Positions 13,036 through 48,100 of a stretch of 64,000 nucleotides of DNA are shown piece by piece. This DNA is from Owenia fusiformis (lineage: Eukaryota; Annelida; Polychaeta; Sabellida; Oweniidae): the NCBI GenBank assembly GCA_903813345.2, contig CAIIXF020000001.1, forward strand, positions 53,089,885-53,153,884. The letters are read 5' to 3'. The position numbers were made by a program, and so were the translations under genes. How positions within the stretch are numbered: position 1 is the stretch's first letter; every line of letters starts with the position of its first letter. The notes beneath the pieces were generated by a model, which had not been told where the DNA came from, made no database searches, and was given only the letters and a program-made list of their open reading frames with translations.

Positions 13036-13929
13036 TTGGTAATCTAGGGACTGAAGATTTTTTTCAGAGCTATCAACCTAACATTCTGAGACTCAGACCA
13101 TCTCTGCAATGCACAAGAATAGAAGGAAAGAAGATTCCAAAAGGAAACTGAGAGAAGGCTGTGATATCTCACGATATCAACCTTACTGCCAGACCTAAGT
13201 GTGACCTAACTCATTGCTGGCCAAAGCTATTTTCTGCTGGTGACTGGCCATTTTGATGAAAAATAGAGCAAAATGCAAAATGCCAAATTTTTCAAAAATC
13301 TGATGAGATACCTATTATAGTGAAAAATTTATCCAGAAAATAAATTAAAACTTATCTCAAAAAGAAGCCTTTCTCATCAAGTCATCTATATTATTTAATT
13401 GTGGGAAAATGCTCAGATTACCCCTTATTTTCAGAATTTTGCATTAGTGCTGTCCTTAGCATAAAATCCTGGATCCATGTGTGCCCCCCCCCCTCCCCCC
13501 ATCAGGACAGCAGTAGAGATCTGGAAAGTTCACTTGACAGAAGGAATTACTCACTAGCCTAAATTCTAAAGCTTCAAGACTATTTATATTGAATACTCAT
13601 AGGCCTGTCTCGAACATGTGATAGAATAAGACATGGACATACATCCTCTGGTCTGTGAATAAGATAACTATTAATCCTTACCAATTTCCTCAAAGTTTAC
13701 AAAAAAGACCAACCCCACTGACTGGTCTGCCGCTGCTGGATACATACTATGCAATCCATTACATATCACCTTGTTGGACACCTTGTCGAACAATCTGACA
13801 ATTCTGATATATTTCATGAACAAAACATTGCGCCTTGTCTAGGATGAAGACAATTCATGCTCCTTGGTCTGTTGTTATCTATATCCTTGGATTGGACAGC
13901 TTTCATGAACTGTCATGTTTTCTGTCTCA

Positions 13930-14025
13930 CTCTGTTACTGGAGGCCACGTGACCTTGCTATCACGCGCCTTAAAATTTTTCATCCAATCATATCTCGTCT
14001 ATCACGTGTGACCTTGGGAAATAAA
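13930..14025 (+). promoter_or_regulatory. Carrier gene promoter with paired E-box/nuclear-receptor sites
   Basis: Two compound sites lie just upstream of the carrier ATG: CACGTG at 13946-13951 overlapping TGACCTTG at 13950-13957, and CACGTG at 14003-14008 followed by TGACCTTG at 14009-14016. CCAAT lies at 13984-13988. TGACCTTG is the complement of CAAGGTCA, the ERR/NR5A half-site. ERR receptors control mitochondrial genes in vertebrates. The second site is only 10 nt before the ATG and may be in the 5' UTR. Confidence 0.45.
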
Positions 14026-36521
<22,496 letters not shown>

Positions 36522-36810
36522 GAATGAGATCACACTAGGAAATATTTGTACATAGTAATATTATTGTTATTATTATACATATGCAGGGTGGAATCAGGCA
36601 GTTCTTCTCATCTACAAATCTTAGAATGGTGTTCAAATATCCATGTAGGGATACGCCCAGAAAACTATGCAGTTGTATGCTACGCAAGTCTTACTAGCTT
36701 ACTTATCTGCGATAAAGTCATAGCTGAATTAAGAGTCTGCAATACTGAAGCATTCTAGCTGTCATATCATATGGGTTAATTCTGTGTTGAACAAAGATAT
36801 ACTAAAACAC

Positions 36811-36816
36811 AATAAA
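36811..36816 (+). terminator. Candidate poly(A) signal of the carrier gene
   Basis: AATAAA lies 290 nt past the carrier stop codon and is the first good signal downstream. A CAGGGTGTCTCATAAAT motif follows and looks like a transposon end. Confidence 0.45.
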
Positions 36817-36821
36817 ACATT

Positions 36822-39586
36822 TCTGATGTACAGGGTGTCTCATAAATATTCGGAAAATATTATCGGTATTATGTTGACACCCAGTATCGATTTTAACAAC
36901 AGTAAAATCGTTCTAAAGTGAACATATATTGAATGGCCTGACAGTATTTATGTTTAATTCTTATCAGTCTGTTAAGAATACTCACAAAATTGGCCTTTTC
37001 TTGGTGTCTGCTTCGAAGCATGTTAATCAAGAACACATGTACATAACTGGAAATAACAGGCCATAGATTCAAATCCAATAAATTGGCCCACTAAGACTGA
37101 CTGCTAAATAACAACATCAAAGCCAGTAGGATTTCTGAAAATGAGACTGAATGAAGTGTTCACCTTTGAAGGTGTTCATTTTAGTGTTCACCTACACATG
37201 TTTTTCTGCATTGAGTTAGCACTGTAGATCAGATGATAAGGACCGCTAGATGATACCTGCTCGGAGTGTAAATTATGGGTAAGTTGAAGTAGTGAGGTTT
37301 AATTGACTGAAATTGAAATGGTAGCTAACTACATACATTTGCAGAGTAATTGTAGTATGTATGTAGTATGTACCAATTGGTTACTCAGATTCAGGGTTGA
37401 GTATTCTTACCAATGTATAAGTAGCTAAAGAATACATAAAAATAAAACTTTTACTCGAGGTTAATTTATTTATAATGCAACTCTACCAAATAAAAGATTT
37501 GTTATCCATTGTCTATGGCTTTTTGCTAATCAAGGGCATCGCAATACCTGGTACTTTACCAAAGGCTATTGAAAGTACCCATATAGGCTAATGTTGTGCT
37601 AGGTAGTCACTGGTAGTGCTCAAATATTAACATTGGTTCAGCTTAAAATCATACACTTCAGCATTATGCAGCGAGAGGAAGGTACATCATTATATAAAGG
37701 TAATTGAAAATACTTTTCTCCTCACCGGGTTATCGCAAATATGTTTATTTGATTGACCAGTTTCTTTCATGTGACTGTCCTTGATGAGATCATCCCAGAG
37801 AGGATGCAATATCTTCCATTGTTGTATCAATTTTTTAAAGTCATCGTGGAAACGAAAATGACCCCCTAAAGTTGGTTGAGATTAAAAAATCCTACACCAG
37901 CACAATGGGTCTCTCCTCTAGAAGTAAAATCAGTAAAACATGTAAATTATGAAGAAAGGTATTTACTTTCCTCTTTAAAGCCTGCATAATATGTAGCAGA
38001 CACACTGGCATATATAAAGTTGAGCACCAAGTATTGAATAGGAAGTTTAACATATTTGAAATATGTATGAAGTTAGAGAGATGAGTTTTCATAATGATAT
38101 TACTCGTACTGTATATAGATAGACACCAACGCTGTACAAATAAAATCTCACATAACAGATTGTTATTTACTAAATAAAGTAATTCATGTATTTTTAAAGA
38201 TTTAATGAATGCAGCTTTTAAAAAAAATTTATCTGGGCGCTAGGAGTATAAATCAATGCAATTTTTTAATGTCACAATTAATTTGATTCTTATGAATTTA
38301 CTTTTAAATGAACATTAGTAATTCTGTAATTTGGTGCAGATGTGACATAAGTGGTGTAAAATGCTTTATATTTATGAAACCAATTTATTATTTTTTTCAA
38401 CATTAATTCCCAGGTTTAATCAGCGCTACATTTCTCTAACTGAATCGGGGCTCAAACTGAAGTGAGTTTTATAAAGAATTGGTAAAAATGATCCATTTTT
38501 ATACAGGGTGGGCAAATAAAAATGGGACACTCACATACATCTAACATCTTTTTTTCTTATGATTATAAGGTCAGTTCAGGGGAAATCAGTATGGTATGTA
38601 AACAAGTATATTTACTGTGTTCTATATATACTTTACAGTACCATACTGTTTTCTACATATTATTACTGCACCATACTCTATTGGGAACTAAATATTAAGA
38701 TCTGAGAACAAGGGATTTGCCAAACATTGTTAATGTGAATAAGTATCAGGTGATTTTGCTTATTAGAATATTGATCTGAAATGATATTTGTATTAGACGA
38801 GGGAAATTGCTATTAATAAAATACTTGGTTTTAGTGTGCACATAGTAGAATATCATATCATTGTTTTGTATAGCCAATTTGCCATCTAGAGATTTACATG
38901 TTTAACCACTGTGATGTAACATGCAAAAGGAGGTTTTGGTGGTTCATGTTATGTTACACTTGTGGTGTGTCATGACTCTGTAAATGCAAGTGGTGCCATG
39001 ACTATATGAACAGTCATTACATCACATAGTTGAGAAAAAAGTTGTATTATTTTCAAGTGGTATAGCATGTGACATATGCAATCAAAACAATGAATAGCTT
39101 ATTTTGGCACAATGTAGACTCATTCAATTCATAGTGCCTGTATTCAACAATATCTAATCTTGCACATAGTCATAACAATAAAACAGTTTTAAGTAAAAAT
39201 TACAGTACATTCATATTTTATTATCATTTGGTATATAATACTAATGACTATACAGAACAGGAAATATGCACAAAATACTTCATACATTGATGTTGCACTT
39301 TATAACCAAACTATTTTTGTTATTCTGTTAGGTTTCAAAAGTATTCTGTTATACTATTTTGTTAAACTATTGGAGAATTTTTGATGTATCATTTTATAAT
39401 ATGAAGAAGTATTATGTTAATTATGAATTGGTTTTAAGAAAAATAAAATACAAAAATATAATCAATGTGTCTGTTCATTAGCCTACATTTGTCTTGAACA
39501 ATTTGTTGCAAACTGAAGAAAATTCTTCACATAAAATGTAGTACAGTAAAACCTGTAGATCTGAACACCTCCTATAAATAACTAAT
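36822..39586. other. Intergenic, no gene seen
   Basis: AT-rich sequence downstream of the carrier. ACAGGGTGTCTCATAAATA at 36,830 and ACAGGGTGGGCAAATAAAAA at 38,503 resemble ends of Tc1/mariner-like elements but could not be paired. No supported exon on either strand. Confidence 0.35.
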
Positions 39587-40553
39587 TGGCTCACACAGTG
39601 AGCCTATGGGATTGACCAGGCGTCCGTCCGTCCGTTGGTCCGTTGGTCCGTCCGTCAACATTGGCCGCACAAATTAAAACTGCTATTCGGATTGAGTCCT
39701 ATCCAAGTTCGCCCGGTTTCCGAGAAATTGCGGATTTTGACGTCAAAAAGTCAAATTTTCTGTAAATACTAGACACTTTGTTGAAGTAGAACTTTCAAAT
39801 ACCTTTTAGTAGTTGGTGTATATGCAACTTATGTCCTCTGAAGATTTCAAAGCTCTTGGAATTACGGTTTTTGGTGTTTACTCTATAAAATTTGAAAAAA
39901 AGTAGGACTTCGTTATTTTCAGGAAACTTTCTCATGTATAAAGTCAATGGCAGGTTTTGTGATTGACAAGATTCTTAAAGTTTGCCTTATACTTGATCAT
40001 ATCTTGCAATAAATTACATCATTACTAGATTTAAGCATTCCCTACATATTTCTCAATATATGTCAGCATCAAATTTTTACCGTTTTTGAGATATTTGACG
40101 TCAAAAAACAGTAAAAATAAGTTATTTTTCAACTTGCTTCAATTTGACCAAATTTCTTTTTGAAAATCATCTACAAGTTACCAGGAGTTCAAATCTGACA
40201 TAAGTTTTAGGATTTGACCTTTACTTGACCTTCAGTCAGGTCAGGTCAAAAAGTTCAAATCTGACATTACTTTTAGGATTTGACTTTTACTTGACCTTCA
40301 TTGACCTTCGAAAGGTCAAAAAAGTTGATTTTTCAAATTGATTTTTGGACGTAAATTTTGGTCAGCTTAATCACAAAAGACCTTACTGAGCTCTGAATAA
40401 GTAAAATTTTTAAGGTCATCAAACTAACTATGCTATCTAAGTTTCTCAAAGTTCGAGACTACAAATCCAAATCAATATTTTTGTTTGAAAGTCTGGATAT
40501 AAATTCCTCTGAAGGTTCCAAACTGTGTGAGCATAGGACCGTGGGTCCTTCAT
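39587..40553 (+). repeat. Dispersed repeat family A, copy 2
   Basis: Same orientation and nearly the same sequence as 30,361-31,610, with the same start (TTGGCTCACACAGTGAGCC) and end (GTGGGTCCTTCAT). It lacks the 215 bp insertion and has a local internal duplication around 40,225-40,310 (the AGTTCAAATCTGACATTA and TTTTAGGATTTGAC words repeated). The close match suggests recent spread. Confidence 0.8.
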
Positions 40554-41441
40554 ATGAACTCATTTTTGGCCCCAATCCATTTCCTAATAACAAAACCTTG
40601 AATTGTGAACAACTGTTATTCATGACACCTTTGGTTCTTCCCAGTGGTGTTCAGATTAGACAGGTTTAACTGTATATTGGCTGTTTAGTACATGATTGCT
40701 ATTTAACATTCAAAGCTGATCAGTCAAGTTATGACTTATAAAATGTATACTGCATTATAAAAAAAGTTGCACCATATATAGGTGTAGCTAGCTATAAGAC
40801 AAGTAAAGCAGCTGGCAATTTCCAAAAATATTTTTTCAAAGTTTAGAGACTAGATGAATTAAAAATTACTAGTATGTCCCATAGACGTATAATATCCTCT
40901 TTGGCATAAGTTTTGGTTTGTCTATTTACTTGTCTAGCTATTTTGGGATTCTGGCTACCCATGGCAATTGAAAAAGATCAATTGCACCAATAATATAACA
41001 ATTTCGTTGCATCAACCAAGTACAGCTGCCTATAATGTTCACAAACTACTGGCTCTGCACTAGTTCAAAATAAAAGCAGATTCCATTGGACATTTCAACT
41101 GCTAAGTGGAATTACTTTGATACCCCTACCATCTCTGCCTTGCCTGAGAGGCCTCCTATAATAAAACTGATGGGAGGCTATAATCTCTCATGATGCTGTG
41201 GAACGATCATCCTTTGAAGTTATTTTCCAAGAATACAGTATAGTGTGAGCTGCCCTCATAATTTACAGGCATGGTGAGCCAAAACCCACAAGCACCAACA
41301 TTTGTAAATTCAATTTTAACCCATTTATGAGCTACCTTGTTCAATCTGAAAAGATCTTTGACAACTTTCATTGTTGTTGCACCTACTCCTTTTCAATTGT
41401 AAGTTGCTAAGTTGACTTAAATTAAATAAGTCTACATTTGA

Positions 41442-41505
41442 TTAACATGCAAAATGTCACCACCTGCCATTTGTTACAGACACTTGTGGTGGTGACATAA
41501 AAATG
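41442..41505 (+). repeat. Dispersed ATGCAAAATGTCACCACC repeat
   Basis: ATTAACATGCAAAATGTCAC begins the copy. GTCACCACCTGCC and GGTGGTGAC make it a short inverted repeat, so it may be a tiny MITE. Related starts are at about 41,775, 44,983, 45,430 and (inverted) 20,690. Confidence 0.5.
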
Positions 41506-41774
41506 GCAAATCCACTTTCTAGCTACCATATTTAGTTCTTTTATGTCTATCATGGAAACCTTTTGGATAGGTTGTTGATTTTTGAACCATCCTCAACTGT
41601 CATTGTAAAACGAGGCTTTTGAGATCTCAAATCCAGTATCCTCGCCGTCTATAAGCACCATTCTTTCTATTTACGCAAATCACCCAAAGTTCATGAAGGG
41701 CTATCATAATCCTGCAAGGCATCTTCTTACTGCATCATATAACTGCAACATACAGAGATCAAAATATAATTAAA

Positions 41775-41845
41775 ACATTAACATGCAAAATGTCACCACC
41801 TACCATTTATTACAGACACTGCCAAATGCTGAACACTGGCTACAA
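41775..41845 (+). repeat. Dispersed ATGCAAAATGTCACCACC repeat, second copy
   Basis: Matches the copy at 41,442 through CCATTTRTTACAGACACT, then diverges without the closing GGTGGTGAC. Confidence 0.45.
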
Positions 41846-42155
41846 AAAAAGTTGGAGACATTATCATTATGTTATCACTTTTGATGGTAACATAATAATC
41901 TGTTGTGAAGCATATTTCCAAAGTTTGTCTAGTGATTGCTGACAGGTATACTAATAAAAAATACATGTTATTGAAAGACAGCATCATCAGGTTCAAATCA
42001 AGTGAACTGGTCTAGAATACTAATGAGTTAAAACAATTTTGGCATAAAATGATTTTTTTAATTGGTCATTTTAAATGCAGGTGCATTTGTGTCAAAAATT
42101 TACAACATTTTAGTGCATTATTGCACTCAGGTCAGCTGTGCTTTAATACTCTTAC

Positions 42156-45100
42156 CTGTGCATTATTGAAGAATAAAGACTTGGCGATGTAAAGGTGTTT
42201 CTGGTTGGGATCGTACCTCCACATATTTATAGAGCAACCTGAAATCACAATATCACTCTGATCTGAACAGACGTCATCATTTCTTTTCATTATGAATATG
42301 TATGTGCAAGTGTCAACAGGAAAACACCAAAAATTGTTACGGAACACAGCAAGAAAAAGAAATCATCTAAAAGTGCACAAGTCATAGGGAATTTAAACCC
42401 CAATTATCCCAAATCACAATCTAACATGAAAAGAGACAGTGTATAATTCTCCCTCCCTCCAACATTCAAGTATGAATATAAATATTATATTGCATTCAAC
42501 TCATATTAGGCTATAATATGAAATATTTATTTTCAATCCAACACATTGAAATTGTAACGACTAGAGGGCATCTCAGGGCCCAAAGGAAACAACTAACTAG
42601 CGAGCATAGTGTAACAATCCAGATATAGAAATGAAAGTTGAACCCAGGATCCTTAGAAAAAGACAATACAAAGACACCTTTAGTGAAAAAAAGCTGTGTG
42701 ATTTGTATCAGGTCTAGTGAGCAACATTCACAAAAATTTTGGCTCATGCCATAAAGAGCTGATTCTACCTTTAAATAACTGTTGCCTAGTGATAATAATG
42801 TCAATAAAAATAATTGTCAAGTTATACATATATAACTACAGCCTCCCAAGAGCAGATTCTAACCATTATTAGAGTTACATTGTTTTGTTATAATATCAAA
42901 TTTCTATGGTTACAAAAAGGCAGTTCATATTACCTTGCTGGGACCTGTCATAGCTGCCACCCACATCTGCTAGAAAATGACTGCCAGTAGAAAATGTCAC
43001 CTGTAATTGCATGACAGCAAATTGCTATTATTATGGTCTAAAAGTGAATTGCTATATTTATACCCATTATGGCCAATGAAGAAATGAGGTGGTATTTAGC
43101 CTACCCCTTATTTCATATAATTGCTCAATTTGATAAAATGTAATTAACATATCCAGATGCATATTTCTATCCAAACCTGTTCTCATCATCACTCTCTTAT
43201 TTTCATCATTCGCCTACACAGTAAAATGCATGACATCCTAAATGACTAAGCTAAATATGCACCCTGTGCGCAGAGTCTTAGTCATAAACTACCCTCTGCC
43301 TAGTATAGACTATATTACATTTTAGCAGCCACGCCCCAAAGATTGGTGCTTGTGACATCCCGGGTAATAAATCATTTCAAATCTACTACCCTGACCCTTT
43401 CTCAACCAATCAGCGAAGTTGAAGGATTACACATGCTTAATACATGCTCATTTACTATGCAGTGATGTCTGAGGAAATTACCATAGAGAAAGTCGTCCAT
43501 ATTTCGACGACGAACTCATGGAATTATGCACTTTCACCTACCTGTTCAATGTTGCGCATATTAATCATAATGTCTTCGGTAAGTGGTTTGTAAAGTGTAC
43601 ATAGATCTGGTTTCCATTGTTCCGATAAGAATGTGTGTGAATTCCCTAATATGGTCAAGAAGTTACGGCCTTGTTTCACATACACTGAAATAAACAAATG
43701 AATTTAGGCAACCATTTGTCACAAAACCATTTGTTCCAAAGAAATCCAGGTGACCAAATGTTAATCATGAACCATTAAGATAGTGATAAATTATTGGACT
43801 TGAGGAGCAAAATGGTCACCTTGTTAGTTACCCAGTAAGTGAGAACCTGATCAGTTCTTGTCAATACTCACAAGATGATGATAAATTTAACGCTTAATAT
43901 TTTACACTTAGGATTCATGTGTACCTTCATTGTCATTACAGTCTGAGTCTTCAGTTCTCCGTCGTTTCATTCCGGATCCACAATGCACTGCTCCTTCTAC
44001 CCCATTGGTCAGCTCTGTAGCACTGCTGCTGTATGACATCTGAAATGAATATCTAAATAAGTGAATGATACCCATTGGTTTACTATATCAAATCTTTGTC
44101 TCTTATTATCTTTATGCCATGATTCTCATTCTCTCTAAAAATGTTAATGTTTAACCCTACTATCACACCAAACTAGATCTCACTAAGTTCTCGAAAACGG
44201 CCTTAAACTGTGCACAAACGGATTTGACGTACTAAGAACCCACTAAGAACCGTTTGGGATCTGTTTACAAACTTCATGAAACTACTAGAAAGGGTAGGTC
44301 CTCCAGCACTAAGAGCATGCTCAAAATTTTCTGGTGATCATCCAAACGTTGCCGAATCGGTTTTAAACTGCGTGCGAACTGAATGAACGTAGCTACAACG
44401 TTCTACGGTCTGTTTACGAACTTCATGGACTTTCCCGGACGGGGTATGTGATTTAGAATTTTGAATTGATTCAAATTTCGATGGCGACCATACCATTCTG
44501 TAATCAGATCATGATGACCTTCTAGACTAAGGGACGGTTTATACTACGTTGCACACCGACGTGGTGCGACCTGAACAAACTGCGAACGTGATGGATGTAT
44601 TGAAGACTGTTTATGAACGAAGTAGCTAATTATTTTAGACATATATCCCGACCGCAGCCAGATCGAGCCCGTTTTACAACATTTTCGTAGGACTGGCAAG
44701 AATGGGTAAGAACTAGTTTGGTGTGATAGGGGGGTAAGCAACTGCTCATTTGTGGTAAGCCATATTCACTACTCTGAAGAATTAGAACATTTCTCCAACT
44801 TAATTCTTGGAACACAAGTTAGTATAACCATCTTTGATAATGTCTCATAAATCTTTAGTCTGATATTGCTTTGTATTTTCAAGTTTGTCACAGTGTTTTA
44901 CACTTTTAAGTATAAGACCATTGCAAATATGGCCTATAATAAAAATGGCCCATATCATATCCTATTCAAATGTTAAACAAGGCATTAACATGCAAAATGT
45001 TACCACTTGAGCAAGACACCATTTGAGCCAGACAACAACTGCTAAACACCAACTGCCAAATGCAAACAACCTAACACCATTCATAAAAAGTTTGGAGACT

Positions 45101-48100
45101 ATAACAAACTGTCACCACCAAAAAATGATCTTATTTAAGACTAAAGTATCAGGCCATATTCCAGGGCTCATATGCCCATCTTTAGGCCTCAGATGCCAAT
45201 TTTCTCACCCAAGTAGATTAGAATAACTATTTATATAAAATAAAAAAAATAAAAACAATATCAGATTTACCCAAACTTGCAATGGATTCAAAGTCTATGC
45301 ACTAAGCACAGTTAACTATTAAGATATGAAAGTTACATTAATAAAACTTGAATACTTATACAGGATATAAATTCAGCCTTATTGAGTAAATTATTTTGGC
45401 ATATAACACATAATTCATATGAGATATAAACATGCAAAATGTAACCGTTTGTTGGAGACTGTAACAAGATGTTACGTCTTCTGGTGGTGACTAAAAATGA
45501 AAGTAAACTGAGTTGAAAAACCACAACTTACTGAAACATCTGCACTTTGATGAAACATCCTTTGTAAATCATGAAACACTACCATACAGGTTAAGTTAAA
45601 GCTTATAATAATTATAAGAGTAACCTGCTACTAACTGAAGTTCAAAGTTTATCCTGCCAGTTTTTATTTGCCTGTTAACATCCACTTATATTTTTTATTT
45701 CCTTTTTTGTTTATCACACCCTGAGACTTAAGCAAATTACTCTTTCATAAATAAAATTATTTATAAATATTCATCCGTATTAATTTGCATTAATATTAAT
45801 CTAATTTATCCTCAAAGATCAATATATTGAAATCTATGTGTTTCAAATACAGTCAGCATCAATATAAATGATGTTTTCTTTATAAACAGATAAAACCCTG
45901 GATGAGCTGATAATTGCCGTAGCAATACCGCATCATCATTTTAGAGCTGTTTATGTATATCAAAATATGAAATAATTCATCCTGCTCTAGAGAGCGTCCT
46001 CTTGCCTCCAGGTTGAGAGTATATATGATATGATATGATTGTTCAGATACAGTGTATATATGATAAATACACAGATTCGGGATATGTGAGAGTGGATACA
46101 AGGCCACAACACTTAAGGTTTGATAGATGGTGTTGCTTAGTAGATTATTAACAAGTTTAAGAGGGATATCTTAAATCAATGAATGTTTTGTTTTTGTTTT
46201 TATTTGAATCTCCCATCCCTTGTCAATTAAACTTTTCTTTAAAGGCCTCATGCAAATTTTGAAAATATGTTATACATGACATCTATTATTTTTGAAGACT
46301 TAAAAAGTTATTTTAGAGATTTTTGAAAAAGGTTTTTTTCTAAAGAAGTTATCAGCTTTTTATTTATCAAATAAATATTATAAATATATTATTCAAATTT
46401 GAAAATTGGAACAAAGTGCAAACATTTTTGCAAGAATGTCAATCTTTTCTATGTATGCTAAACTTACAAAATAGACTAATGTTGATTGTCTAAATAGGTT
46501 GAAAAGAAGAATCAATTATGCTTTGAACATAACTGTGCGATTGGTTTCTATGAGAACTAAATATTGCATTTTCTCTGATCTACTTTAATGCATGGGTGAA
46601 TTCATTTCTCATTTGTTTATCAACCAAATTTCCTTATTTTTCAACAAAGAAAATATAATATGCTGTTACATATAATTTTTCAGTTGAGTTATAATAGTGA
46701 ATGCTCTCCATGGAAACATATGTCATATGAATAATTTTTACAATTCCCTTTTCAACATCTAAATGTTTCAAATTAATTGCAAAACTGAATGCATCTTTTT
46801 CATTAAAATCAATAGCTCGATTTATCTACTGTAAACCCAAGTTAAGTTTAAAGCCCTTGGTTTAAAGTAACCATTGATCAGTAACAGATGTCCCAAACCC
46901 ACATGTTCAGCTAACAATGCTGATATATGGCTAATAAGAATGCAAGTGTAGTAGGTATAATATTTCTAATAGCAAGTGTCTACACAATAATATAGACAAA
47001 TGAAATGTCAGTTTGTTTATTTCTTGAGAGGTAAATTAAGCGATTAGTAAAGTAGACCAGTAAGATTTTACAATAGGCTAGCAGGCACTAGAGCCTGAGG
47101 ACTGTTTAAATATAAGTATGTGTACACTAAAACAAGTCATGCTTTGAATAGACTATTTTGCCTAGTAGTTGACATGTACAGTAATCATATCAATCATGTA
47201 CTTTGACCTAGTTGAAGTGCTGTAAACTCAAGACAAGCAGCATATAACCACTGACATTACTGATAGGAGGCCATTACAAGATCAATGAACACAAGATACT
47301 ACAAGTCAGTGAAGTCACATGCTAAACAGTGTAAGGCTCTCTAGACAAAGTACAATACATGATGGCTTGGGCACTATGCAGAAAACTTCCTTTGAAAAAA
47401 ATAGCTCATAAATGGAAAACATTTGGAGTACAAGCAAGTGTGACAAACTTTTCTAACAGGACATTATCAAGTGATGTTGTGAAGATACATCCAGAAATTC
47501 AGGATGCTATCACATGTAATAAACCAGTAGTTGCCCTTGAAAGTACCATCATCACACATGGGATGCCATATCCCACCAATGTGGACACTGCAAAGAACGT
47601 TGAGGCAATAATCCGAAACAATGGTGGAATACCAGCAACAATCGCCATAATATCTGGCAAAATCCACGTCGGTCTTGATGAATCAAAGTTAGACAATCTA
47701 GCCAATCAGAGTGATGTCGTGAAAGTATCTAGGAGAGATCTACCATATGTTATAAGCCAAAGCCTGCATGGAGGAACAACTGTATCAGCCACGATGCTCA
47801 TCGCGCATATATGTGATATCCCTATATTTGTGACTGGTGGAGTAGGAGGAGTTCACAAAGGTGGTCAGTCATCTATGGACATCAGTGCTGATCTTACAGA
47901 ACTTGGTCGAACTCCAGTGACTGTGGTTTCATCAGGAGTGAAATCAATATTGGATATTGGACGTACATTAGAATATCTTGAAACTCAGGGAGTATGTGTC
48001 GCCACCTATGGTCCATCAAAGGAATTTCCAGCATTTTTTACCCGATCGAGTGGTTTCCAAGCTCCATACAATGTGGAAACTCCAGCTTCTGCAGCTAAAA

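Larger units (their letters stand above)
40554..42155. other. Gap with no resolved gene; dispersed repeats
   Basis: The unknown minus-strand gene should continue here, because its exon at 42,156 ends with a donor, but no following exon could be fixed. Two copies of the ATGCAAAATGTCACCACC repeat lie here. Confidence 0.35.

Noticed and set aside
41122..41147. A 26 nt minus-strand interval with AG and GT edges, tested as the next exon of the unknown gene
   Set aside because: Phase is possible but the product is too short to judge and the flanks are weak, so it was not added to the model.
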